Assembly: GCF_900107175.1 (NCBI RefSeq)
Contig: NZ_FNOZ01000023.1
Span: forward strand, 1 to 64,000
DNA length: 64,000 bases
Direction of reading: 5' to 3'
Source: Modestobacter sp. DSM 44400
GTDB taxonomy: Bacteria; Actinomycetota; Actinomycetes; Mycobacteriales; Geodermatophilaceae
The notes beneath the pieces were generated by a model. It was not told where the DNA came from, did no database searches, and was given only the letters and a program-made list of their open reading frames with translations. The translations under genes were made by a program, and so were the position numbers. Within the stretch, counting starts at the first letter, position 1. Every line of letters begins with the position of its first letter. Shown here one piece after another: positions 52,445 through 62,230 of this stretch.

Positions 52445-52975
52445 GTGACGACCACACGCACGTCCACCGCCCGTCGTACCCCCCGTTCCGGCCGCCGGGC
52501 GGTGATGGTCCTTCTCGCCAGCGCCGGCGTCGTCCTCACCCCGCTGACCGCCCAGGCGTCCACCGGCATGCCGGGCCCCGCGCCGGCCGCACCCATCTCG
52601 GCGGCGCCGGTCGCCGCCCCCAACCCCGCCGCTCAGCTGGCGGTCGACACCGCGCTCGCCCAGCAGGGCAAGGCCTACGTGTGGGCCGGTGCGGGCCCGA
52701 ACGTGTACGACTGCTCGGGGCTCACCCAGTTCGCCTACCGGGCGGCCGGCATCGCGCTGCCGCACTCCTCGGGGATGCAGTCGACGATGGGCGTCCCGGT
52801 CGCGCGGGCGGACCTGCAGCCCGGTGACCTGATCTTCTTCTACAGCCCGGTCGGCCACGTCGGCATGTACATCGGCAACGGCCTGATGGTGCACGCGCCG
52901 ACCAGCGGGGACGTCGTCCGGGTGGCCAGCGTCGACACCATGTGGGGCTACAACACCGCCCGCCGCATCGTCTGA
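52445..52975 (+). CDS. secreted NlpC/P60 peptidoglycan hydrolase
   Basis: A 176-residue secreted protein. Signal peptide MTTTRTSTARR ... QAST, then an Ala/Pro linker, then a C-terminal NlpC/P60 domain: catalytic Cys in YDCSGLTQFAYRAAG, His in VGHVGMYIGNGL and a third polar residue in MVHAPTSGD. It cleaves D-gamma-glutamyl-meso-DAP or similar peptide bonds in the cell wall. GTG at 52445; controlled by the c-di-AMP riboswitch. Confidence 0.92.
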   Translation: MTTTRTSTARRTPRSGRRAVMVLLASAGVVLTPLTAQASTGMPGPAPAAPISAAPVAAPNPAAQLAVDTALAQQGKAYVWAGAGPNVYDCSGLTQFAYRAAGIALPHSSGMQSTMGVPVARADLQPGDLIFFYSPVGHVGMYIGNGLMVHAPTSGDVVRVASVDTMWGYNTARRIV

Positions 52976-52992
52976 TCCGGCACCGCTGACGC

Positions 52993-53024
52993 GGCGCCCC
53001 GGCCGCCCGTGCGGCCGGGGCGCC
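52993..53024. terminator. hairpin between convergent genes
   Basis: GGCGCCCCGGCCGC / GCGGCCGGGGCGCC, 14-base perfect stem with a CCGT loop, 18 bases past the NlpC/P60 stop and before the esterase stop at 53040. Confidence 0.75.
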
Positions 53025-53039
53025 GGCACCGGCCCCGGG

Positions 53040-54140
53040 TCAGCCGCCCAGGGCGGAGACCATGTTCATCACGGCCCGCATCTGCGGACCGAGCTTGTTC
53101 GCGTAGTCGACGTCGTTGGGCCCGAGGTAGCCCCACCAGTCCCAGCACCCCTTGGGGTTGACGATGGTGTCGGTGGTCGGCGTCGCCTGCGGGTAGAGGA
53201 CGACGAAGTCGTTCGTGTCGGCGTAGGCGTTCAGGCCCGACCGCTCCACGAACGTGGTTCCGATCTGGTCGGCGGTCTGCAGGCACCCGTGGAGTGCCAC
53301 GACGACGGCGCACGTGGCACCGCTGGCACAGGAGTCCGGCGTGTACAGGTAGCCCGTCGCTCCCATGCCGATGGCGGCCGCGCCGGTCTTGGTGAGGTCA
53401 CCGTTGCCCGGCTGGGCCGGCACCGCGTACGGGTCCTGGGAGAAGGAGGTCACCCTCCCGCGGGGCGCGGCGTTGTTGGGCTTCTTGACCGAGCCGAACA
53501 TCGTCTTCAACAGATCGGCCTCGGCGTCGTATCCAGGGCAGTTGTTGATGTACGGCGCGGCGGTGTTCCCGCAGGCGACCGGGCCGAGCGGGCTGATCCA
53601 GGCGTGCCCGGCGGCCAGGGTGCTGCGGTAGGTCAGCGGCGCCGCGTAGTGCCGGTAGTAGGCGGCGAGGTCGTCGGCGAGGGACTGCACCACGGTCGGG
53701 TCCTGCGTGCCGTGGAAGAAGTAGGTGCGCGAGCGGGTCAGGTTCTTCGTCGGGTCGATCTTTCCGGCCCGGGCGTACTCGTCGGTCTTGGCATAGGACG
53801 TCGCGACGTCCGTGGGCACGGTGTCGACGGTGCAGCCGTAGAGCGCGATGGCGACGTTGTCCTGAGCGCACCAGTACGGGCCGGCGCTGAAGACACCGGC
53901 TCCGCGGAACCGACTGGAGTAGGCCACCTGCAACTGGGTGGCCATGTAGCCACCCGAGGAGATGCCGGTGACGAAGTTGCCCGTGACGGCCAGCCGCGGC
54001 AGGGCCCCACCCGCGGGGGCCGCCTGCGCGGTCTCCCCGACGGTCAGGGCGGCCACCGCGACGACGGCGGCGCCGAGGACGGCGAGTCTTCGGCGCAGCG
54101 CGCCTCGCCGGACGCCCGAGCGGGCGGTGGTCTGGTCCAC
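53040..54140 (-). CDS. secreted PHB-depolymerase-family esterase
   Basis: A 366-residue secreted alpha/beta hydrolase. Signal peptide (RRLAVLGAAVVAVAALTVG to AQA), nucleophile elbow TGISSGGYMATQLQVA, the HGTQDP and HAWISP regions and VALHGCLQTADQIGT, which places it near extracellular short-chain poly(3-hydroxybutyrate) depolymerases of the ALHGC type. Start GTG 54140 after AGGAGGAACA. It would release 3-hydroxybutyrate oligomers from PHB granules or attack another ester. Confidence 0.85.
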   Translation of the reverse strand: MDQTTARSGVRRGALRRRLAVLGAAVVAVAALTVGETAQAAPAGGALPRLAVTGNFVTGISSGGYMATQLQVAYSSRFRGAGVFSAGPYWCAQDNVAIALYGCTVDTVPTDVATSYAKTDEYARAGKIDPTKNLTRSRTYFFHGTQDPTVVQSLADDLAAYYRHYAAPLTYRSTLAAGHAWISPLGPVACGNTAAPYINNCPGYDAEADLLKTMFGSVKKPNNAAPRGRVTSFSQDPYAVPAQPGNGDLTKTGAAAIGMGATGYLYTPDSCASGATCAVVVALHGCLQTADQIGTTFVERSGLNAYADTNDFVVLYPQATPTTDTIVNPKGCWDWWGYLGPNDVDYANKLGPQMRAVMNMVSALGG

Positions 54141-54227
54141 TGTTCCTCCTGGGGCGCGCGGCACCGAACCCGCCCTTTTTACTGCAACGTGCGTCACATC
54201 GCTCGCTGACCAGCGGTTCTCTCCTGA

Positions 54228-55022
54228 TCAACCCGCGACCGCGTCGTGCACCGCCGTCCAGAACGGCTCGGGTCCGTCATGCGGGCCGGTCCTCATCCGC
54301 TGGGTGACCAGCACCGTGACCAGGTCGAGCGTCGGGTCGGCGTAGGCGGAGGTGCCGGTGCCCCCGGTTCAGCCGAAGCGTCCAGGCATCGTCCACGGGT
54401 CGGTGCGTTCGAGGGTGACCTCGACGTTGCCGCCCCGCGACCGGCCGGGGCCGAGGAAGGTGTGCGCCGCGGCGCGCTGGCCGTCGATGAGCCGGTCGCT
54501 GGTGAGCAGCCGCGCCGGATTCAGCACTGGCGTGCCACCGTCGGCGAGCGCGGTGAACAGCGCGAGGACGTCGGGAGCGCTCGACACCAGCCCGCCGCCC
54601 AGCGACTCGAAGACCCGCGGCCGGGAGGAGATGCCGGCGGGCGGGCCCGCGACCTCCAATCCGCCGTCGCCGGAGGCGTAGAAGGTGGCGAGCCGGTCGG
54701 GGGACGGCGTCCAGAAAGTGGTGTCGGTCAGCCCCAGGGGGCGACCTCGTCGTCCAGGGACAGGACGCCGTCGTCCACGAGGCCGAGGGTGAGCACGCTG
54801 CCGAACGGCTTGGTGAGCGAGGCGATCCCGAACAGCGTGTTCGGGCGCATCGGGGCGCGGCCGTCCAGGGCGAGCCGGCCGGTGGCGTGCACCTCGGTGC
54901 GCCCCGGCGTGCCGGACCGCCGCGACGCAGCCCGGGAAACGGCCGCCAGCCACCTGGTCGTCGAGCAGCGTCCAGACGGCGGCGGACCTCGTGTCGGTCG
55001 GGAGATCGGCGGTGCGGGTCAC
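54228..55022 (-). pseudogene. serine hydrolase (beta-lactamase/class C family), decayed
   Basis: Three frames add up to one enzyme. The start MTRTADLPTDTRSAAVWTLLDDQV is in frame one. The active-site SLTK block (GIASLTKPFGSVLTLGLVDDG) lies in another frame. The C-terminal part (GLTDTTFWTPSPDRLATFY ... TMPGRFG) is back in frame one, then TGA at 54369-54371 where the family has the Trp of GWTGGTGTSAY; the tail continues to a stop at 54230-54228. At least two frameshifts and one nonsense change. Confidence 0.78.
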
Positions 55023-55179
55023 GGTGGTCCTCCGGATCGGGCAAGGTGTCGGGAGCTGAGACGCCGGGGCGACGTGGAGTCATCGGCGAGACCGTCGGCA
55101 GGACCGGTACGGTGCCGGAGGTGGGACCGGGTCCGGCCCATCGACGTCGCCTCCCCGGCCGACCCGAGAGGACGTGGCG

Positions 55180-56130
<951 letters not shown>

Positions 56131-56134
56131 CCCG

Positions 56135-57343
56135 GTGAAGCACCCGCCGCTGCTGCTGCGCGGGCGCGTGCTGCCCGTCCTCGACGCACCGATCCCGCAC
56201 GGGGCGGTGGTCATCGAGGACGGCGTGATCACCTACGTGGGCCCGGCCGCCCGCGCCCCGCACCTGCCTGGCGGGGCAACGGAGGTCGACGCCGGCGACG
56301 GCACGATCATCCCGGGCATGGTCGATGCCCACGTGCACCTGGTGGCCGACGGCTCGGCCGACTTCATGGGCTCGGTGGTCCGCTCCGCACCGGAGGAGCT
56401 GACCCGCACCGCCGCCGCCAACGCCGTGCGCACGCTGACGGCCGGCACGGTGGCAGTGCGTGACCTCGGGGCGCCGGACGGGATCGCGGTCGCGCTCGGC
56501 CGGGAGATCGCCGCGGGACGGCTGCCCGGCCCGCAGATCGCGGCGGCCGGGCGGGCGATCACCGCTCCCGGCGGCCACATCCCCTATCTAGGGGTCGAGG
56601 TACAGGGCGCGGCGGAGATGGCCGACGCGGCGCGGACCGAGCTCGCAAGGGGCGCCGACGGGATCAAGCTGGTGGCCACCGGCGGGGTCCTGACGCCGGC
56701 CGTCGCCATCGGCAACGCGCCCTACGAGGAGGCGGAGCTGGCCGCCGCCGCGGGCGTCGCCCGGGCGGAGGGCCGGTGGGTCGCCGCCCACGCCATCGGC
56801 TACGACGGCACCAAGCGGGCACTGCGCGCGGGCGCGACCACCATCGAGCACGGCGTGTACCTCGACGACGAGGCGGTGGACCTGCTGGCGTCGTGCGGTG
56901 CTGTGCTGGTGACCACCCGCATCGCCGTGGTCCGGATGCTGCGGAACGCCGACGTGATCGAGGGGGCGGTCGTCGCGAAGGCCGAGGAGATCCAGGACGT
57001 GAACATCGAGTCCCTGCGGCGGGCCGCGCGGGCCGGCATCCCGATCGCCGGGGCCAGTGACGCCGGTACCCCGTTCAACCCGCACGGTGGGGTCGCCGAG
57101 GAGGCAGCGCTGCTGGTCGGCGACATCGGGCTGTCCACCGCCGATGCACTGCGCGCCGTCACCGCCACGGCCGCGCGCTGCCTGCTGCGCTCCGATCTCG
57201 GGCACCTGTCCGTGGGGGCGGCCGGGCACGTCGTCGTCACCGGGGGCGACCCGATGGACGACGTCGGTGCCCTGCGCGATGTCCGCTCTGTGGTGTTCGG
57301 CGGCCGGCTGGTTCCCCGCTCCGCCGACGAGGAGACGACGTGA
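56135..57343 (+). CDS. amidohydrolase (COG1228 imidazolonepropionase/prolidase-like)
   Basis: A 402-residue metal-dependent hydrolase with a TIM barrel and a small beta domain. Metal ligands: DAHVHLVADG (HxH), GIKLVATGG (likely bridging Lys), AHAIGYDG and IEHGVYLDDE (His), GASDAGTPFN (Asp). It cleaves C-N bonds of cyclic or dipeptide-like substrates. GTG 56135, five bases after the PLP gene's stop. Related to the amidohydrolase encoded convergently at 59131-60366. Confidence 0.88.
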   Translation: MKHPPLLLRGRVLPVLDAPIPHGAVVIEDGVITYVGPAARAPHLPGGATEVDAGDGTIIPGMVDAHVHLVADGSADFMGSVVRSAPEELTRTAAANAVRTLTAGTVAVRDLGAPDGIAVALGREIAAGRLPGPQIAAAGRAITAPGGHIPYLGVEVQGAAEMADAARTELARGADGIKLVATGGVLTPAVAIGNAPYEEAELAAAAGVARAEGRWVAAHAIGYDGTKRALRAGATTIEHGVYLDDEAVDLLASCGAVLVTTRIAVVRMLRNADVIEGAVVAKAEEIQDVNIESLRRAARAGIPIAGASDAGTPFNPHGGVAEEAALLVGDIGLSTADALRAVTATAARCLLRSDLGHLSVGAAGHVVVTGGDPMDDVGALRDVRSVVFGGRLVPRSADEETT

Positions 57344-57813
57344 CGACCGAACCCGACCCGACTATCCAGCTGCCCCCTCCCCCGCCGCCCGGAGCCAACT
57401 ACGTGCCGGCCCGCCGGCACGGCGACCTTCTGTTCATCGCCGGGCAACTGCCGTTCGTCGGCGGCCGGCTGCCCCGGACCGGCAAGCTCGGCGACTCCGT
57501 CGACGTCCCGGCCGGTCAGGAACTCGCCCGCCAGGCGGCGTTGAACGGTCTGGCCGTGGCCGACGCCGAACTGGGTTCGCTGGCGGGCGTCTCGGTCGTC
57601 CAGCTCACCGTCTTCGTCGCCAGCACCGGCGACTTCACCGAGCAGCACCTCGTCGCCAACGGCGCCAGCGACGTGCTGATCGCCGTGCTCGGCGAGCGCG
57701 GCCGGCACGCCCGCACCGCGGTGGCGACGCCGGTGCTGCCCCTGGACACCCCGGTCGAGGTACAGCTGGTGTTCAGCCTCGCGTCCCCGCAGCAACCGGA
57801 GGAGAACTCTTGA
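57340..57813 (+). CDS. RidA-family enamine/imine deaminase
   Basis: A 157-residue protein of the YjgF/YER057c/RidA type (LFIAGQLPFVGGRLPRTGKLG, LTVFVASTGDFTEQHLVANG). It hydrolyses 2-aminoacrylate or similar enamines released by PLP lyases, so it pairs with the PLP enzyme in this operon. GTG 57340 overlaps the preceding stop (GTGA). Confidence 0.88.
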   Translation: MTTEPDPTIQLPPPPPPGANYVPARRHGDLLFIAGQLPFVGGRLPRTGKLGDSVDVPAGQELARQAALNGLAVADAELGSLAGVSVVQLTVFVASTGDFTEQHLVANGASDVLIAVLGERGRHARTAVATPVLPLDTPVEVQLVFSLASPQQPEENS

Positions 57814-59039
57814 GCGCCCCCGCCGTCCACGTCGACGAGCAGTTGCTCGGCCGCTACGTGACCGAGCTCGGTGCCATCGGCGAGAAGCCGGACGGCATGT
57901 ACCGGTTCATGTACGACGACGCCTGGCAGTGGGCCCGGGACGCCCTGCTCGAGTGGATCCGGGACGCCGGCCTGGAGGCGCGGGTCGACGCGGTCGGCAA
58001 CGTGTTCGGCCGGCTGCCCGGCTCCGGGGACGGCGTCGTCCTCACCGGCTCACACGTCGACACCGTCCCCTCCGGCGGCAAGTACGACGGTGCGCTGGGC
58101 GTCGTCGGCGGGCTGGCCGCGCTGGCCGCCCTGCGCACCGTCGGGACGCCGACCACCACGCTGGAGGTCGTCTCGCTGTGCGAGGAGGAGAGCAGCCGCT
58201 TCTCCGCCAACTTCTTCGGCACCCGCGCCATGCTCGGGCTGATCGCCCCGGACGAGCCCGACCGGCTCCGCGACCGGGACGGCGTGACGTTGGCCGAGGC
58301 CATGCGCGACGCGGGCCTGGACCCGGCCGCGGTGGCCGGCGCCGAGCGGCACGACCTGCGCGCGTTCCTCGAGCTGCACATCGAGCAGGGCCGGGTGCTG
58401 GCCGACGAGGGCGTCGACGTGGGGCTGGTCGAGGTGATCCCCGGCATCGCCTGGGAGACGATCACCGTCCGCGGCCGGCAGGACCACGCCGGCGCCACTC
58501 CGATGGACCTGCGTAAGGACGCGCTGCAGGCGGCCGCGCAGATGGCCCGGGAGATCACCGGAGCGGCGGAGCAGGAGGGCCGCCCGGCGGTGGCCACCAC
58601 CGGCCGCTGGACCGTCGAGCCGGGGCAGCCCAGCGTCGTCCCCGGTCTGGTGCGGTTCTCCCTGGACCTGCGCCACCCCGATCTCGCCGTCCGGGACCGG
58701 CTGCTCGACCAAGTGCACCGGATCTGCACCGAGGTGGCTCAGCGGCACGGGGTCGAGGTCGACATCGTCCGGGACAAGGACGAGGAGCCGGCCACGATGG
58801 ACGCCGGCCTGCTCGACGTCCTCCGCGGCTCCGCCGAGGCATGCGGCGCGAGCTGGCGGCGGATGCCCAGCGGAGCGGGTCACGACAGCCAGCTGATGGC
58901 CACCCGGGTGCCGACGGCAATGGTGTTCGTGCCCAGCGTCGAGGGGCGCTCGCACACCCCGGCCGAGTACACCTCCCCGGAGGACTGCGTGCGCGGCGCC
59001 TCCGTGTTGGCGACCGCCCTGCACCGGCTCGCCTACTGA
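57810..59039 (+). CDS. M20-family N-carbamoyl amino acid hydrolase / allantoate amidohydrolase-like
   Basis: A 409-residue zinc hydrolase. Metal ligands: GSHVDTVPSGGKYDGALG (His, Asp), SLCEEESSRF (Glu), FLELHIEQG (His) and SHTPAEYTS (His). The lid domain (about 210-330) carries QDHAGATPM. It removes carbamoyl or ureido groups from amino acids or cleaves allantoate. Start TTG 57810 overlaps the RidA stop (TTGA) and follows GGAGGAG. Last gene of the plus-strand operon. Confidence 0.88.
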   Translation: MSAPAVHVDEQLLGRYVTELGAIGEKPDGMYRFMYDDAWQWARDALLEWIRDAGLEARVDAVGNVFGRLPGSGDGVVLTGSHVDTVPSGGKYDGALGVVGGLAALAALRTVGTPTTTLEVVSLCEEESSRFSANFFGTRAMLGLIAPDEPDRLRDRDGVTLAEAMRDAGLDPAAVAGAERHDLRAFLELHIEQGRVLADEGVDVGLVEVIPGIAWETITVRGRQDHAGATPMDLRKDALQAAAQMAREITGAAEQEGRPAVATTGRWTVEPGQPSVVPGLVRFSLDLRHPDLAVRDRLLDQVHRICTEVAQRHGVEVDIVRDKDEEPATMDAGLLDVLRGSAEACGASWRRMPSGAGHDSQLMATRVPTAMVFVPSVEGRSHTPAEYTSPEDCVRGASVLATALHRLAY

Positions 59040-59066
59040 CCGCCGCGCCCGGCCGCCTGGAGAGGT

Positions 59067-59093
59067 CGGCGGCCCTCCTGCAGGGGCCCGCCG
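59067..59093. terminator. weak hairpin between convergent operons
   Basis: CGGCGGCCC pairs with GGGCCCGCCG apart from one bulge, eight-base loop, 28 bases past the plus-strand operon and 38 before the minus-strand amidohydrolase stop. Confidence 0.4.
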
Positions 59094-59130
59094 CGAGCCT
59101 GCGAGCGGTGGGGGGCAGGAGGGTCCTTCC

Positions 59131-60366
59131 TCAGGCGGCCTTCGGGACCGCCGCACCGGTGTCGGTCAGCTCGTTCCGGTGCACGACGCCGTCCTTGACC
59201 ACCAGCACCACTCGGCCGGTGGCGGTGATGTCGGCGACCGGGTCGCCGTCGACGAGGACGAGGTCGGCGAGCCTGTCGACCTCCAGGGTGCCGATCTCGT
59301 GCGCCAGCCCGAGGTTCTCCGCGGCGCTGCGGGTGGCCGCGACCAGCGCCTGCATCGCGGTGAGCCCGTGCTCCACCATCAGCGCAAGCTCCAGCGCCAG
59401 GTCGCCGTGGCCGTTGAACGGCGTTCCGGCGTCGGTGCCGGCGGCGATCCGCATGCCCGAGGCGACCGCCGCGGCGAAGCTCGCCCGCTGCTGCTGCGCC
59501 TCGTTCTCCGCCTTCTCCACGACCCACCCGGGGATGCCCTGCGCCCGGCCGTTCCGGATGATCCCGTCGACGGCCAGGATGGTGGGAACGAGGAAGGTGC
59601 CCTGGGCGACGGCCAACTCCAGCAGCTCGTCGTCGAGGTAGAAGCCGTGCTCGATCGAGTCGATGCCGGCCAGCAGCGCGTTGTGGATGCCGGCCCGGCC
59701 GATGGCGTGCGTGGTCACCCGCCGGCCGGAGTTGTGCGCCTCCTGCGCGACGACCGCCAGCTCCTCGGGCAGCAGGGCGGTCTGGGTCGGGGAGACGCCG
59801 GGGGTCAGGACGCCGCCGGTGGCCATCACCTTGATCACCGCGGCGCCGGCCTTGATCTCCGTCCGGGTGGCTTTGCGCACCTCGTCGGGGCCGTCGGCCT
59901 CCCGGCCGATGAAGTGCCCGTGTCCGCCGGTCATCGTGATCACCCGACCGGCCGCCTGCACCCGCGGACCAGGAATCATTCCGCGCTCGATCGCCTTGGC
60001 CAGCTCCACGGCGACCTCGTCGGCAGCACCGCAGTCGCGCACCGTGGTCACGCCGGACTGCAGGGTGACCCGGGCGGCGCGCGCCGCGCGGAGGGTGACG
60101 ATCGGGATGGTGTCGGTCGCGACCTGCGCCATCAGGTCCGGGGTCCCGTCGTGGGTCAGGTGCACGTGACAGTTGATCAGGCCGGGCAGCACCGTGCGGC
60201 CGCCGCCGTCCACCACGTGCTCCGGTGCCGTGCTCGGTGCCGAGTCGACCGGCCCGATCCAGGCGATCCGGCGGCCCTCGACCACCACCGCCTGACCGGG
60301 GACCGGGGCCGAGCCGGTGCCGTCGACGACGGTGACGTTGCGGAGCAGGAAGCTGGTCGTGGTCAT
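59131..60366 (-). CDS. amidohydrolase (COG1228 imidazolonepropionase/prolidase-like)
   Basis: A 411-residue homologue of the enzyme at 56135-57343. Metal ligands: INCHVHLTHDG, VIKVMATGG, THAIGRAG, IEHGFYLDDEL and GTDAGTPFN. ATG 60366 overlaps the upstream PLP-enzyme stop (ATGA). Last gene of the minus-strand operon, so its substrate should be imported or made by that operon's transporter and PLP enzyme. Confidence 0.88.
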   Translation of the reverse strand: MTTTSFLLRNVTVVDGTGSAPVPGQAVVVEGRRIAWIGPVDSAPSTAPEHVVDGGGRTVLPGLINCHVHLTHDGTPDLMAQVATDTIPIVTLRAARAARVTLQSGVTTVRDCGAADEVAVELAKAIERGMIPGPRVQAAGRVITMTGGHGHFIGREADGPDEVRKATRTEIKAGAAVIKVMATGGVLTPGVSPTQTALLPEELAVVAQEAHNSGRRVTTHAIGRAGIHNALLAGIDSIEHGFYLDDELLELAVAQGTFLVPTILAVDGIIRNGRAQGIPGWVVEKAENEAQQQRASFAAAVASGMRIAAGTDAGTPFNGHGDLALELALMVEHGLTAMQALVAATRSAAENLGLAHEIGTLEVDRLADLVLVDGDPVADITATGRVVLVVKDGVVHRNELTDTGAAVPKAA

Positions 60367-61370
60367 GACGCCTCTCGGTCGGTGGTGGTCAGGCGCCCGA
60401 ACAGCGCCAGATCGACGTTGCCTCCGCTGGCGACGGACACCACGCGGGTGCCCGGCGGCAGGTCCAGCGCCCCCGTCATCAGCGCGGCCAGCGGCGCGGC
60501 GGCAGAGGGCTCCAGGACGAGCTTGGTGCGCGAGACCGCCAGCGGCAGCGCCCGCAGGATGTCCTCGTCGCTGACCCGGACGATCCGCTCGACGAACTGC
60601 TGCACGTGGTCGACGGTCACCTGGCCGCTCATCGGCGCGGCCAGACCGTCGGCGACGCTGCGCGCCGCCGGCATCCGCACCGGGCCGCCGGCGGCCAGGC
60701 TGCGCGTCATCACGTCCGCGGTCTCCGGTTCCACACCGATCACCCGGGTGCCCGGCGACAGGGCCGCCAGCGCGCACGCAACGCCGGAGATGAGCCCGCC
60801 CCCGCCGACCGGGACGAGGACGACCTCGGCGTCGGGTACGTCCTCGGCGATCTCCAGGCCGACGGTGCCGGTACCGGCGACCACCGCCGGGTCGTCGAAG
60901 GGGTGCACCGGGATGCGGCCGGTCCCGGCCACGGTGGCGAGGTAGGTGTCCACGAGGTCGCCGTCGGTGAGCACGACGTCGGCCCCGTAGGCCCGGCACG
61001 CGGCGATCTTCGCCGGCACCGCCGTCGACGGCATGACCACCGTGCCGGGGACGCCGACACTGGCTGCCGCGTAGGCGACGGCCGCGCCGGCGTTCCCGGC
61101 CGACAGGGTGATCACCCCGCGGGCGCGGTCCTCCGCCGGCAGCGAGAGGACCTTGTTCAGTGCACCGCGGGCCTTGAAGCTGCCGGTCCGCTGGAACACC
61201 TCCGCCTTGAGGTCCAGCCGCACGCCCCACAGCTCGCCCAGGCTGGTCGAGCGCAGCACCGGGGTGCGGTGCACCCGACCGGCGAGCCGGCCGGCCGCGG
61301 CCCGGATGTCGTCGATGGTGACCAGGCCGGGAGGGACGTCGGGAGTGCGGGTGCCCATTCCGCCGCTCAC
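60363..61370 (-). CDS. PLP-dependent threonine/serine dehydratase or racemase (fold type II)
   Basis: A 335-residue homologue of the enzyme at 55180-56130, with QRTGSFKARGALN (Lys), LSAGNAGAAVAYAA and VGGGGLISGVAC. GTG 61370 overlaps the permease stop (GTGA). It lies between an ABC importer and an amidohydrolase, so it should act on the imported substrate. Confidence 0.88.
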   Translation of the reverse strand: MSGGMGTRTPDVPPGLVTIDDIRAAAGRLAGRVHRTPVLRSTSLGELWGVRLDLKAEVFQRTGSFKARGALNKVLSLPAEDRARGVITLSAGNAGAAVAYAAASVGVPGTVVMPSTAVPAKIAACRAYGADVVLTDGDLVDTYLATVAGTGRIPVHPFDDPAVVAGTGTVGLEIAEDVPDAEVVLVPVGGGGLISGVACALAALSPGTRVIGVEPETADVMTRSLAAGGPVRMPAARSVADGLAAPMSGQVTVDHVQQFVERIVRVSDEDILRALPLAVSRTKLVLEPSAAAPLAALMTGALDLPPGTRVVSVASGGNVDLALFGRLTTTDREAS

Positions 61371-62212
61371 CCGGCCGGCGCGTCGACGGTCCGCAGGCGC
61401 GGGTCGAGCGCGTCGCGCAGTCCGTCACCGAGCAGGTTGAAGGCGAGGATCGCCAGGAAGATGGCGATCCCGGGGAACGTCGTCAGGTGCGGGGCGCTGA
61501 AGATGAACTGCCGCCCCTCCCCCAGCATCGTCCCCCACTCCGCGGTGGGTGACTGGACGCCCAGGCCCAGGAAACCGAGCCCGGCCGCGAGCAGGATGCT
61601 CACCCCGATGCTCAGCGTCCCGTGGACCAGCACCGGGGTCAGCGAGTTGCGGAACACGTGCCGGGTGATGATGCGAAAATTGCTGGCGCCCAGCGCACGG
61701 GCCGCCTCGACATAGGGTTCCTCCCGCAGGCTCAGCACCGAGGAGCGCACCAGCCGGATGATCACCGGGACGACGCTGACCCCGACCGCGATGATCACGT
61801 TCTGCAGGCTGACCCCCAGCACCGCGACCAGCGTGAGGGCCAGCAGGATGGAGGTGAAGGCGAACATCATGTCCGCGAACCGGGAGATGGCCAGGTCGGC
61901 CCAGCCGCCGTAGTACCCGGCCACCATGCCCAGCGGCACGCCGATGACCAGCCCGATGGCGACCGCGACCACGCCGATGAGCAGCGAGATCCGCGTGCCG
62001 TACATCAGCCGGGTGGCCATGTCGCGCCCCAGCTGATCGGTGCCGAGCCAGTGTGAGCCCGAGGGGCCCTGGATCGACGCGGCCAGGTCCTGGGCGTTGG
62101 GATCGTAGGGCGAGATGACCGGGACCAGGATCGCCAGGACGACGAACGTCAGGATGATCGCCAGGCCGATCATGGCCGGGGTGTGGTGGCGGAAGCGCCG
62201 CCAGGCTGTCAT
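61367..62212 (-). CDS. oligopeptide/dipeptide ABC transporter permease (DppC-like)
   Basis: A 281-residue permease with the AWRRFRHHTPAMIGL start, WLGTDQLGRDMATRLMYG and EAA-type loop (YVEAARALGASNFRIITRHV). ATG 62212, with the upstream permease 18 bases away. Second permease of the minus-strand importer. Confidence 0.9.
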   Translation of the reverse strand: MTAWRRFRHHTPAMIGLAIILTFVVLAILVPVISPYDPNAQDLAASIQGPSGSHWLGTDQLGRDMATRLMYGTRISLLIGVVAVAIGLVIGVPLGMVAGYYGGWADLAISRFADMMFAFTSILLALTLVAVLGVSLQNVIIAVGVSVVPVIIRLVRSSVLSLREEPYVEAARALGASNFRIITRHVFRNSLTPVLVHGTLSIGVSILLAAGLGFLGLGVQSPTAEWGTMLGEGRQFIFSAPHLTTFPGIAIFLAILAFNLLGDGLRDALDPRLRTVDAPAG

Positions 62213-62230
62213 CGGGTTGCCTCTTCCACG

